Shown here: positions 47,566-56,692 of the stretch, piece after piece
How positions within the stretch are numbered: position 1 is the stretch's first letter
How the letters are laid out: every line of letters begins with the position of its first letter
Program-made: the position numbers and the translations under genes
Source: Astropecten irregularis
Taxonomy: Eukaryota > Echinodermata > Asteroidea > Paxillosida > Astropectinidae
Assembly (NCBI GenBank): GCA_963971285.1
Contig: OZ020255.1
Location: 4,154,001 to 4,218,000 of the forward strand
Direction: 5' to 3'
DNA: 64,000 nucleotides
The notes under the pieces: model-generated
Told to the model about the DNA's origin: nothing
Databases searched by the model: none
Seen by the model: the letters and a program-made list of their open reading frames with translations, nothing else

Positions 47566-48426
47566 GCCATTTTGTTGCGGGATTCAGAAAGCCAATAGCC
47601 TTTTTCCTACTTCCTTATGCCATTTATAGTGCATATTTACTAGTTGACACAAAAGTCCTGTTTCTATTATATTCACTTTAAAATTAATAATGTAAATATT
47701 GTAAGCCTTCTTGATGTTCCACAAGAAGGATTTGGTTTGACACGAATGTACCAAGGTCAAACGTTATAATGTGCTTGTTTCTTACATATATAATTGAGAC
47801 CGTGTGGGTCTACTTGAATTGGGTGTGTCACCCACGTGTTCGATGTTGGCGCCTTGTCTGTTCCTGTAAGTGATCCTCGGCCGCTGGGCCTTGGGTGTAC
47901 ATGTTTGTTTTATGTTGGCCATGTGGGCCTATATATGTTCAAGCCATGTGGGCTTATCCTCGGCCGCTGGGCCTTGGGTGTACATGTTTGTTTTATGTTG
48001 GCCATGTGGGCCTATATATGTTCAAGCCATGTGGGCTTATCCTCGGCCGCTGGGCCTTGGGTGTACATGTTTGTTTTATGTTGGCCATGTGGGCCTATAT
48101 ATGTTCAAGCCATGTGGGCTTATGTTGGCCATGTGGGCCTTTATCTGTTCAAGCCATGTGGGCTTATGTTGGCCATGTGGGCCTATTGTTCAAGCCATGT
48201 GGGCTTATGTTGGCCATGTGGGCCAACCGGGCCATGTGGGCCCTGGTGGGACTGAATTCCACCGATTCACATGAAAGGTGTGCCGGTTTGCCTATATGCA
48301 AAAGGTTAAAAGTAACCTTGGTATCCGCCACCACATAGTCTGGTCAATTAATAAATGCTGCTTTTGGCTGCGGCAATAAGTCAACATATATGATGTCTTG
48401 TGTCAATTTATTAGTCCGAGTATAAT
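47566..48426 (+). repeat. Ngaro split direct repeat B1
   Basis: 861 bases, starting GCCATTTTGTTGCGGG and ending TTAGTCCGAGTATAAT, repeated as B2 at 48858-49718. It contains the GGCCATGTGGGCC minisatellite. Confidence 0.88.
47876..48243 (+). repeat. Minisatellite in B1 (GGCCATGTGGGCC array)
   Basis: Three ~87-bp units (CTCGGCCGCTGGGCCTTGGGTG...GCCATGTGGGCTTAT) are followed by shortened units of 40-50 bp. All three frames stay open across it, which makes long but meaningless reading frames. The same array is present in B2. Confidence 0.85.
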
Positions 48427-48671
48427 TCATTTTATCTCTAAAGGATAAAATCATTTATACTCGGCGCAAGAAGATCCCTGAATCCCCTCTCCCTGAGGGG
48501 ATTACATGTGAGCTTGGAATGCAACTGGACACTCCTTGGCTGCTGGGGCATGCACACTGCTTGTATATAGGCGCTGTCTCCAACTGGACAGGGCCAGTCA
48601 GTTGCAGTCTCCTGTAGCATACACTGACCAGACTACTTTGTATACAACTGTGTATTATACAATTTTTGTTG
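48427..48671 (+). repeat. Ngaro split direct repeat A2
   Basis: Copy of A1 (43848-44092), joined directly to the end of B1. A private ~185-base spacer (48672-48857) separates it from B2. Confidence 0.85.
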
Positions 48672-48857
48672 CCCTCCACCACCCCTAACACCACCATCGA
48701 TTTTCAATTATCGCTTGTTTTGGCTCCTTTTATTTCCACCTGTATCGGGATGGCGATTCCTCTGAAAGCACTCAGGGTTTTTCCAGGTTTGGCTCTTAAT
48801 TTGGCATCATAGAGCGTGTTTACTGGTTTTTTCACCTTGAGTGTGTCGGTTGTGGTC

Positions 48858-49718
48858 GCCATTTTGTTGCGGGATTCAGAAAGCCAATAGCCTTTTTCCT
48901 ACTTCCTTATGCCATTTATAGTGCATATTTACTAGTTGACACAAAAGTCCTGTTTCTATTATATTCACTTTAAAATTAATAATGTAAATATTGTAAGCCT
49001 TCTTGATGTTCCACAAGAAGGATTTGGTTTGACACGAATGTACCAAGGTCAAACGTTATAATGTGCTTGTTTCTTACATATATAATTGAGACCGTGTGGG
49101 TCTACTTGAATTGGGTGTGTCACCCACGTGTTCGATGTTGGCGCCTTGTCTGTTCCTGTAAGTGATCCTCGGCCGCTGGGCCTTGGGTGTACATGTTTGT
49201 TTTATGTTGGCCATGTGGGCCTATATATGTTCAAGCCATGTGGGCTTATCCTCGGCCGCTGGGCCTTGGGTGTACATGTTTGTTTTATGTTGGCCATGTG
49301 GGCCTATATATGTTCAAGCCATGTGGGCTTATCCTCGGCCGCTGGGCCTTGGGTGTACATGTTTGTTTTATGTTGGCCATGTGGGCCTATATATGTTCAA
49401 GCCATGTGGGCTTATGTTGGCCATGTGGGCCTTTATCTGTTCAAGCCATGTGGGCTTATGTTGGCCATGTGGGCCTATTGTTCAAGCCATGTGGGCTTAT
49501 GTTGGCCATGTGGGCCAACCGGGCCATGTGGGCCCTGGTGGGACTGAATTCCACCGATTCACATGAAAGGTGTGCCGGTTTGCCTATATGCAAAAGGTTA
49601 AAAGTAACCTTGGTATCCGCCACCACATAGTCTGGTCAATTAATAAATGCTGCTTTTGGCTGCGGCAATAAGTCAACATATATGATGTCTTGTGTCAATT
49701 TATTAGTCCGAGTATAAT
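48858..49718 (+). repeat. Ngaro split direct repeat B2
   Basis: Same length (861) and, where compared, the same sequence as B1, including the minisatellite at about 49168-49535. Its right end is the right end of the retrotransposon. Confidence 0.88.
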
Positions 49719-51750
49719 GTATCATCAAGCAGAAAAAAGTGTATTTGATAATATATTTTGTATTCCTCAAAACAGTGAAAAATATATTTTAATTGGGTTA
49801 GGTGGATTACGTTTTATAGATTCTTTTAATTTTATGGCAGAGTCACTCGATAAATTAGTCAAAAATTGTCCTAAAGATGAGTTTAAGTTATTAAAACAAC
49901 ATTTTAACAATGATAATGACATAACGCTGTTATTACAAAAGGGTATTTATCCTTATGAATATATGAATTCTTTTAAGCGTTTTGAAGAACAGCAACTCCC
50001 ACCAAGAAAATTATTTTATAGTCATTTAAAACTCGAAGATATCACGCAAGAAGAATATCAAAGGGCTCAGGATGTTTGGAAAACCTTTAACTGTAAAACT
50101 TTGGGTGATTATCACGATTTATACGTGACCACCGATACGTTATTATTAGCCGATGTGTTTCAAAATTTTAGACACACCTGTAAAAAAACCTATCGTCTAG
50201 ATCCCGCGAATTATATCACCGCCCCAGGGTTAGCCTGGGACGCGTTATTAAAACATAGTAAAATAAAACTAGAACTTTTAACGGATATAGATAAATATTT
50301 ATTTTTTGAAAAAGGAAAAAGAGGTGGTTATTCTAGCGTAGGACAATGTAGACATCACGAAGCAAACAACAAATATTTAAAAGATTATGACTCTAAGAAA
50401 GAATCGAGTTATTTACTTTATTTAGACGCAAATAATTTATACGGTTGGGCGATGAGTCAACCGTTACCCGTTGGCGGTTTTGAATGGTTATCAGAAAACC
50501 AAGTTAAACAATTTTCAACCGATCATATTTTAGGTTTAGAAGATGACTTTAAATATGGATTTATGTTAGAAGTTGATCTAGAATATCCCAAGAAACTTCA
50601 TGATTTACACAATGATTTGCCTTTAGCCCCGGAAAACATAACCGTCTCTAAAGAATGGTTTAGCCCGTATCAAAAAGAATTACTCTCGAACAAAGTAAAA
50701 GCCTCGTGCGAAGATAAACTCATTGCAACATTATATCCTAGAAAAAAATATGTCGTTCACTATAAATCCTTAAAACAATATTTATCGTTTGGATTGAAAC
50801 TAACTAAAGTACACCGCGTTTTACGATTTGAACAAAAAACTTGGATGAAATCTTACATCGATAAAAATACTCAACTTAGAACATTAGCAACCACGGATTT
50901 TGAAAAGAATTTTTATAAACTAATGAACAATTCTGTTTTTGGTAAAACGATGGAAAATGTTCGAAATAGAATAGATGGTAAGATCCTTATCGATGATAAC
51001 ACCGAAAAGTCGGCTAAAAAAGTTGCTAAACTTGTTAGTAAACCTTCATTTAAAACAGCAAATATTTTTAAAAATTTTAATATAACTTTTTTTGAAAAGT
51101 ATAAAACAAAAACGGTTTTAGATAAACCCATCTATTGCGGTGTTAGTATTTTAGATTTAAGCAAATCTTTAATGTATGATTTTTATTACAATCACCTGAA
51201 GAAAACTTATAAAAATAATATCAAACTCATGTATACTGACACAGACAGTTTATTATGCATCATTAATACTGATGATGTTTATGATGATATTAAAAAAGAC
51301 ACGAGTCTCTATGATTTATCAAATTATAAAACCAATCATCCATTATACGACCCAATAAATAAAAAAGTGATTGGAAAAATGAAAGATGAATACGGCGGGA
51401 AAATTATCAAATCAGCCACGTGTCTAAGATCAAAAATGTATTCAATTATAGATGAAGATGATAAAGAGACTAAAAAAGCTAAAGGAATAACTCGCGTTGT
51501 AACTGAAAAAAATATTAAGGCTAAATGTTATTACGAGTGTTTAATAACTAAAAAATCTAGACAAGATGAAATGAATTTAATTCAAAACAAAAAACACGTT
51601 ATTTATTCAACTAAAGTCAAAAAAGAATCGTTGTCTCCTTGGGATGGGAAAAGATATATTTTATCCGATGGAATCAATACTTTAGCATTTGGCAATAAAA
51701 AAATTAAATATCAAGATTCTGGCAATTCGGTGTCATCCGGAACGATTTGA
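49719..51750 (+). pseudogene. polB: Polinton protein-primed DNA polymerase B, C-terminal part (right of the nested insertion)
   Basis: About 676 codons to the stop at 51750. Contains the third exonuclease box (YHDLYVTTDTLLLADVF), palm motif A (YLDANNLYGWAMSQP, ~50418), motif B (KLMNNSVFGKTMENVR, ~50917) and motif C (YTDTDSL, ~51232). All are intact family B signatures of protein-primed polymerases. The last 40 bases overlap the end of the convergent integrase gene. Confidence 0.93.
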
Positions 51751-52754
51751 AGTTCTTCTTTTACAAACGATCGTTTGGGTCCGTCTTTTAAGTAATAAAG
51801 CGTAGGACCTGTAGTAACTTTTTTACCACTCATGATTTTAAATTGACTCGTTCTTTTTTCAATTTGATACATGTTAACGCTCCATATGGGATCGGTAGCC
51901 CTCCTCACCGTACCTCCTTCTTGTTCCCCTGGTTGATATAAATAACGAACTAAAACATTAGTCGGAAGATCACTAACGTTTGTTTTTTGTGGTGATGAGG
52001 GTAATTGTTTAACCCGTTTTAACTTGATCGCTTGCGTAGGAGTGATTTCTTTATCTTTTGAATCTCGAATCAATCGTGTTGTTTCTTCATTGAGGGATTT
52101 TATAACCTGGGGCAACCTCACCACCCATTCGACGTTTCTCGCCTGCGGATCAAGCATTTCTTGCACGTATTGATGACCGAATAATCTTTCGGCTAAGGTT
52201 CGGTTAAATCTTTCGACCACTCCTTGCGATCGATGCACACCCGGCACACCTACACTGATCTCTACGCCATGAGACTGAAACAACTTTTTAAAATCTCCTT
52301 TAAATTCTGTTCCAGCATCGATTTGTGCTAATTTAGGCCACGTTAAAGACGAACGCTTGTAAATTTTAATAATCGCGTCTTTCACTTGACCGGCAACTTT
52401 AGAAGTTATGGGTTCAGCCTCTTTATACCGACTCGCCACGTCTATGACCGTCAACGCGTATTTAAACGTTTTTTGTTTAACTCGATCCCAGGGTAAGTAT
52501 AATATATCTAACTGATGTACGTAATTTGGTTCTAACCAATCACTCGACATTGCCGTCGGCCTGGGTACATATGAGGGAGGTGGTAAATAAATTTGCCAAA
52601 CGGCTTGTTTTTTTAACCAAGATCTAACTTTTTGTTTATCAACCCCCGTTTTTTTATGCAAATGCGTGACAGCACCCTCACCTTTCCAATAACCTTTAGG
52701 ACTGTAAAACAAACCTGAAAGCTGTTCTCTTTGTTTTTTATTTAACTCACTCAT
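51711..52754 (-). CDS. int: Polinton integrase (DDE, retroviral-type rve)
   Basis: 347 codons from MSELNKK; an in-frame ATG upstream (52805) would add 17 residues but overlaps the neighbour, and TTATAGATATGTATAAAATAAAAATG fits a promoter just before MSEL. N-terminal helix-turn-helix-like region (GYWKGEGAVTHLHKKTG...VRSWLKKQ) as in other Polinton integrases. Catalytic core: D in HQLDILYLPWD, D in QIDAGTEFKG, E in SQGVVERFNRTL. A C-terminal part with a Pol-type SH3/chromo-like end (VTTGPTLYYLKD). Role: cuts and joins element ends to host DNA, producing the short target duplication. Converges on polB with a 40-base overlap. Confidence 0.95.
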   Translation of the reverse strand: MSELNKKQREQLSGLFYSPKGYWKGEGAVTHLHKKTGVDKQKVRSWLKKQAVWQIYLPPPSYVPRPTAMSSDWLEPNYVHQLDILYLPWDRVKQKTFKYALTVIDVASRYKEAEPITSKVAGQVKDAIIKIYKRSSLTWPKLAQIDAGTEFKGDFKKLFQSHGVEISVGVPGVHRSQGVVERFNRTLAERLFGHQYVQEMLDPQARNVEWVVRLPQVIKSLNEETTRLIRDSKDKEITPTQAIKLKRVKQLPSSPQKTNVSDLPTNVLVRYLYQPGEQEGGTVRRATDPIWSVNMYQIEKRTSQFKIMSGKKVTTGPTLYYLKDGPKRSFVKEELQIVPDDTELPES

Positions 52755-52761
52755 TTTTATT

Positions 52762-53184
52762 TTATACATATCTATAAATGAAGAATCCCACTGCGGCTGT
52801 ACCACCTAATACCCACACGAGTTCTCTAATTTGTTGATCATCACTCGGAGTATAAAAGTCACTAAGTTTTGGTTTAGGTGGTAATTCTAAATCGTAATTT
52901 TCACCCGTTATTTCGCTGTACACTCTAAGCGCTTCGTTTACGTTACTAAACGTTCTTTCTGATAATTTTTGTTGTATCATACGTTTATTCAAATAATCTA
53001 GATATTTAACGCGTTGTTGTTCCCAATCTTCTTTGGCTTGCGCTAATTTTTCTAATGCTAAGTCGTGTCTTTTTCGTTCTTTGTCAATTTGTTGTTTTGA
53101 TAAACTACTAAATAAAAAGTTACTACCGGTAAACGCTAACGCATTTACTACTGCCCCGCCAACCATCATTGCTATTCCTGCCAT
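52762..53184 (-). CDS. Small two-helix membrane protein conserved in this Polinton lineage
   Basis: 140 aa. Hydrophobic N-terminus (MAGIAMMVGGAVVNALAFTG), a charged coiled-coil middle (~31-75, QQIDKERKRHDLALEKLAQ), a FYTPSDDQQ turn, and a C-terminal transmembrane helix (VWVLGGTAAVGFFIYRYV). I recall similar proteins encoded beside the capsid gene in animal Polinton-like elements, but no biochemical role is known to me. A virion membrane or internal scaffold role is inference. It shares a 57-base divergent promoter spacer with the capsid gene. Confidence 0.8.
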   Translation of the reverse strand: MAGIAMMVGGAVVNALAFTGSNFLFSSLSKQQIDKERKRHDLALEKLAQAKEDWEQQRVKYLDYLNKRMIQQKLSERTFSNVNEALRVYSEITGENYDLELPPKPKLSDFYTPSDDQQIRELVWVLGGTAAVGFFIYRYV

Positions 53185-53241
53185 CTTTTTATTTATACTA
53201 ATTTAAAAACCTTATATATTAAAAACACACTATTTTGAACT
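53185..53241. promoter_or_regulatory. Divergent promoter between membrane protein and capsid genes
   Basis: 57 bases separate the two start codons. TTATATATTAAAAA (53212-53225) faces the capsid gene; the reverse side offers TTAGTATAAATAAAAAG before the minus-strand ATG. Confidence 0.65.
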
Positions 53242-54501
53242 ATGAATCATTACGGTAAAAAACTAAACCCAATGAGGCGTCTTAAAATCCCTAAAGCCAT
53301 TAAAGGCGAACGAAGAGAAGTGTCAATCACTCATAATCCAAGCACGATTGCGGCTGGTCAAAAACTCATCGTTAAGTTTCCGCAATTAGGACCCGACGAT
53401 GTTATCGTACCCGGTACTTCTAAACTCGCTTTTAAACTCGAGTTAGAAGGGTCTGATAATAATCGAACGGTGTTTAACAACTTATGTCGTAACTTAATAC
53501 GCGAAATCAATGTTAGGCTTCAAGGTAACACAATCGTGAGTTATCGCGATGCGGATGTCTTTCACAATTTTAAAGATAACTGGCTGCACCCCTACATTAC
53601 ACGAAATATGGCCTATGTAGGCCTTGAAAAAGAAAACGTCACAAAATTAAGATTAGGCGCGGCAGATGCTAATGCTGAAACTAATAGCGGAAAAGATAAA
53701 GCTATCTCCGACGCGTTTGGTAATCGATATTGTATTCCTTTAGATATTGAGCTTTTAACGGCACATCATCCTTTTTATCCTAGCAGTCTAAAGCAGCCCC
53801 TAACGTATGAATTAACATTTAACGATCACGATAAAGTCGTTAATAGCTCGGATACAAGTGCCCAATATTCAATTTCAGATTTAACGCTTGAATACGAAGT
53901 CGTCACTAACCGAGATTTGACACAAGAGCTAAAAAACAAACGAATAAAATACTATCTTTTTGATCACGTACATAATTTAGAAACAAGATCGATCAACAAA
54001 TCAGATACCTTATGGAACGTTATGATTAATCAACCGATTAAAAGTCTCAAAGGCGTTTTAATCTTATTTAGAGATCCAACGGTAAAAAACCCTCAAAGAT
54101 TTTACAACCCCCACATTAGCAAAACCAGCATTACGGTTGAAGGAAAACCCAATCAACTTTACTCTCAAGGTATGTTTGAGTATCAGCACTGGCAAGAAGT
54201 TAATAAATTTTTTGGTGATAGTGATACCGAAAATGGCCAATCGATTGTAAAAGATTTAAATTTAGTGGGTCTAGAAATGGCTGACTACTATAAAGATAAA
54301 TACGGCCTGTGGCTAGATTTTCGCTCAACTGATGATAATAGTGCTCACGGAAGTGGAAGACGTTTAAACGACGGAGGAGGAATTCAGATTCAGATGACTC
54401 GAGAGGCTGAAACAGCAGGTGATTTAACGATGTTTGTATTTTTAGTCATGGATGCGCAATTAACCATTGAGGATGGAAATTTTAAGAATTTAGTTTTTTA
54501 A
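53242..54501 (+). CDS. mcp: Major capsid protein, double jelly-roll type
   Basis: 419 aa. The whole protein is beta-rich and lacks hydrophobic helices. The C-terminal half has FYNPHISKTSITVEGKPNQL, YSQGMFEYQHW, YGLWLDFRSTDDNSAHGSG and a terminal VFLVMDAQLTIEDGNF strand. I recognise this pattern from capsid-position proteins of animal Polinton-type elements; it fits a double jelly-roll fold. It is shorter than the ~600-700 aa of classical Polinton capsid proteins. Its place directly before the packaging ATPase supports the call. Preceded by the TTATATATTAAAAA motif. Confidence 0.8.
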   Translation: MNHYGKKLNPMRRLKIPKAIKGERREVSITHNPSTIAAGQKLIVKFPQLGPDDVIVPGTSKLAFKLELEGSDNNRTVFNNLCRNLIREINVRLQGNTIVSYRDADVFHNFKDNWLHPYITRNMAYVGLEKENVTKLRLGAADANAETNSGKDKAISDAFGNRYCIPLDIELLTAHHPFYPSSLKQPLTYELTFNDHDKVVNSSDTSAQYSISDLTLEYEVVTNRDLTQELKNKRIKYYLFDHVHNLETRSINKSDTLWNVMINQPIKSLKGVLILFRDPTVKNPQRFYNPHISKTSITVEGKPNQLYSQGMFEYQHWQEVNKFFGDSDTENGQSIVKDLNLVGLEMADYYKDKYGLWLDFRSTDDNSAHGSGRRLNDGGGIQIQMTREAETAGDLTMFVFLVMDAQLTIEDGNFKNLVF

Positions 54502-54517
54502 AAGCTTATTAAAATAA

Positions 54518-55123
54518 ATGGAATCTTGTCATTGTGCTTTAATTGTAGGAAAAACAAACTCGGGAAAGACTAAATGGATTTTAGATTTATTGGAAACCGA
54601 ATATCGTGGTAAATTTGAATCGATCGTGGTCATTTGCCCGACCTTATTTAAAAATAAAACTTATTTATCGAGGCTTTGGATATCAATGGATGAAAATGTA
54701 TATTTGTGCGATTTAGACTTTGAAAAAATAACTTTAAATGAAGCCCTAGATTTGTATCAAAATATTTTAGATGGAATAAAAACGTTATTTATCATAGATG
54801 ATTGTTCGAGTCAGCAGGAAATAAAATATCGAAAAAAAACATGTGCGTTGAGCAAAATCGCTTTTTCTGGGAGGCATTATAACCATAGCTGTTGGTTATT
54901 AACACAAAAGTATAATTCGGTTTTAAAAGACTATCGTGAGAATACAAGTTGGGTTGCGATGTTTTATACAAAAGATAAAACGAGTTTTGATATTGCATTA
55001 GATGAAAATGATGTTGTGTGTGATCAAAAAAGAGACGTAATTAAAAAACATTTGTGTGATAAAAAATATAGTAAATTGGTTATTAACACAGAACCTCCAG
55101 TTTCATATCAAGTTTTTGATTAA
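54518..55123 (+). CDS. atp: Genome-packaging ATPase (FtsK/HerA, A32-like)
   Basis: 201 aa. Walker A GKTNSGKT at residues 11-18, Walker B LFIIDD at 90-95, and a sensor region FSGRHYNHSCWLLTQ near 115-129. Length and motif spacing are those of packaging ATPases of Polintons, virophages and adenovirus-like elements. Role: pumps element DNA into the capsid. Starts 17 bases after the capsid stop, with CTTATTAAAATAA just before the ATG. Confidence 0.9.
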   Translation: MESCHCALIVGKTNSGKTKWILDLLETEYRGKFESIVVICPTLFKNKTYLSRLWISMDENVYLCDLDFEKITLNEALDLYQNILDGIKTLFIIDDCSSQQEIKYRKKTCALSKIAFSGRHYNHSCWLLTQKYNSVLKDYRENTSWVAMFYTKDKTSFDIALDENDVVCDQKRDVIKKHLCDKKYSKLVINTEPPVSYQVFD

Positions 55124-55342
55124 CAACCTAATTTTTGTTATCATTTGTTGTATTTTGTTAAAAATTTGCTAATAACTACCTATCAAGTTATTTATAGCAA
55201 TTTTTAATTTTGTTATAAATAAAAAACACCAATGCTACAATACGTTGATGTTATTATTAAGTTTGTTATCACTTTAAACTTAAGCTACTTATGTTATAAT
55301 TTATTTTGCTTTAACAAAATTTATAAGTTGTTATATAGTAAA

Positions 55343-55957
55343 ATGAATGACTTGACAACAATTATAAATAGCGATGTAAATACACCTTCAACAACAAACG
55401 ACAGTAGTTATAAAGATCGACTTTGTGGCATAGTTGCAGCAGGTGATTCAAAAAAATATTTCGGCAAAGAATACACCATCAAAGACATAGAAGCACTAAC
55501 ACCTGCAGATCAAGAAAAATTATTTAACCGGTATCAAGTTAAATTCGGTAAAGAAGTGGTAGCTACAGTGGGTAACTCAATTTTGAGTTTATATGCACGA
55601 GCTATAGGTTTAGCAACTCCGGCTGATATTTTAGGAATTAGAATTAGCTTAAATTCTGAGGAAAATTTAACCAATGATTTAAATAACGATCCTATCATTA
55701 GTAATAGCTTAGCTTATGCACTTAGCGAGGTTTGTTACAAATATGGTGTCTATCTATCACCTTTGATAGCAACACTTATTACCACAAAACATTTAAACTT
55801 TAACAAATCCACAACAAATAAAAATACTTATATAATAAATAATTCAAATGACAACTATGCATCAGGAGAAGGAGCAAGCTTTACCAACAGCACCCCCAAC
55901 AACAGCACCAGCAGCACCAACACCGATACCAACAACCCCAGTGACCCAAGTAACTAA
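55343..55957 (+). CDS. Lineage-conserved Polinton protein of unknown function (KDRLCGIVAAGD family)
   Basis: 204 aa from MNDLTT; TTATATAGTAAA sits directly before this ATG. An in-frame ATG at 55232 would add 37 residues with a hydrophobic helix and also has a TTATAAATAAAAA-like box, so both starts are possible. Recognisable block: YKDRLCGIVAAGDSKKYFGKE followed by YTIKDIEALTPADQEKLFNRYQ, then an alpha-helical middle and a low-complexity Asn/Ser/Thr tail. I recall relatives in other animal elements of this kind; function unknown. Its tail overlaps the next gene by 110 bases. Confidence 0.75.
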   Translation: MNDLTTIINSDVNTPSTTNDSSYKDRLCGIVAAGDSKKYFGKEYTIKDIEALTPADQEKLFNRYQVKFGKEVVATVGNSILSLYARAIGLATPADILGIRISLNSEENLTNDLNNDPIISNSLAYALSEVCYKYGVYLSPLIATLITTKHLNFNKSTTNKNTYIINNSNDNYASGEGASFTNSTPNNSTSSTNTDTNNPSDPSN

Positions 55958-56204
55958 AAAACAAACCGTAAAACCTAAAAACGCTAAACGCGTTGAACAA
56001 GGTAAACGCCTAGCAGAACATAATACAAAAATGAAAGAGCAATTAGCTAAAATGAAAACAGAAGAGACAGAGTCGGAGATTATTCAAAATACCCCTGATT
56101 CGAGATTACTTTATGTTGGCGGTTTAATTTTAGTAGGCGGTATAGGTTTTTATTGTATAAATCATCAAACAAATCACCAGAAAACTCTAAACCTATTCAA
56201 ATAA
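55848..56204 (+). CDS. Small protein with Pro/Thr N-terminus and C-terminal membrane helix
   Basis: 118 aa. Pro/Ala/Thr-rich start, basic KPKNAKRVEQGKRLAEHN helix (~43-60), charged linker, and transmembrane LLYVGGLILVGGIGFYCI (~87-104). The basic KRVEAGKRLAE-like block is typical of small accessory proteins of such elements as far as I recall. Begins inside the preceding gene in the +1 frame; ATGs at 55848 and 55857 are both possible. Likely a virion or membrane-linked DNA-contact protein, by inference only. Confidence 0.65.
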   Translation: MTTMHQEKEQALPTAPPTTAPAAPTPIPTTPVTQVTKKQTVKPKNAKRVEQGKRLAEHNTKMKEQLAKMKTEETESEIIQNTPDSRLLYVGGLILVGGIGFYCINHQTNHQKTLNLFK

Positions 56205-56279
56205 CAAAACCAAGTCTACCACAGAGTCAACCCGAAGAACTTTTAATGGATTGATTTTTTAAATGTTTATATATTAAAA

Positions 56280-56387
56280 ATGGATGAAACAACCGTAAAT
56301 GATATTGCCGCCGCAGTTTATATTTGTGTTTTAATAGCAGCAGTCACCATTGGCTTTCCAATCTTTAAAAAAGGGGAACTAATTTAA
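56280..56387 (+). CDS. 35-aa single-helix membrane peptide
   Basis: Sequence starts MDETTVNDIAAAVYICVLIA and ends KKGELI; one transmembrane helix with a basic C-terminal side. A perfect TTTATATATTAAAAA motif ends at the start codon itself, as for the neighbouring genes. This is the main reason to accept so short a frame. Confidence 0.6.
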   Translation: MDETTVNDIAAAVYICVLIAAVTIGFPIFKKGELI

Positions 56388-56411
56388 ATTTTAAAAACTT
56401 ATATAGTAAGA

Positions 56412-56666
56412 ATGGCAAATACAAATATTGATATAAACGGAATAGCAAACACAGTTTATCATGGTGCAGTGTTAAGCCTTTTAACCATGGGATATTCGAT
56501 GGTAAGTAAAAAATTACTCAAAATTAAATCGCCTGATTTAGATAGGCTTAGCGTAGAAGATGCGGCTAAACTAACCGCATTAGTCGGAGGTTCTTTAGCA
56601 ACGCAACAGTGGCTGGTCACACAGGGAATCTTACCGGGTAGTATTATAAATAAACCTACAGTTTAA
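56412..56666 (+). CDS. 84-aa lineage-conserved small protein
   Basis: Hydrophobic helix AVLSLLTMGYSMVSKKLLK (~18-36), then LDRLSVEDAAKLTALVGGSLATQQWL and QGILPGSI. I recall the pattern 'LdxEDxxKL...QGIlPxxI' from other Polinton-type elements. Function unknown; membrane association likely. Preceded by TTATATAGTAAGA. Confidence 0.75.
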   Translation: MANTNIDINGIANTVYHGAVLSLLTMGYSMVSKKLLKIKSPDLDRLSVEDAAKLTALVGGSLATQQWLVTQGILPGSIINKPTV

Positions 56667-56692
56667 AATGTGTATATAATAAATAATTAAAG

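Larger units (their letters stand above)
43848..49718 (+). mobile_element. Ngaro-type (DIRS group) tyrosine-recombinase retrotransposon inside polB
   Basis: Order along the plus strand: A1 repeat; a GC-rich gag-like region (~44230-44710) made of two ~195-bp units; reverse transcriptase (~45240-45780, e.g. LAKADIKSAFRLLPV and a HYLDDFLF catalytic box); RNase H (~46080-46480, e.g. FHTDNMAVVFIVNKQSS); tyrosine recombinase (~46640-47110, with a GRWRSDVF box); an SGNH/GDSL-type hydrolase (~47205-47465, IVGDSLVPWA, HVGTNDL); then B1-A2-B2. Split direct repeats and the extra hydrolase are known Ngaro traits. The internal coding region is broken (roughly half a dozen breaks or more, plus long C and A homopolymers near 46170-46300). 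Repeat pairs are nearly or fully identical, so insertion is recent. Confidence 0.88.

Noticed and set aside
47836-48338. Three overlapping open frames of 134-147 codons rich in MWAY and HVGL
   Set aside because: They are readings of the GGCCATGTGGGCC minisatellite, whose units keep all frames open, and the same frames appear again in B2. There is no protein-like composition.
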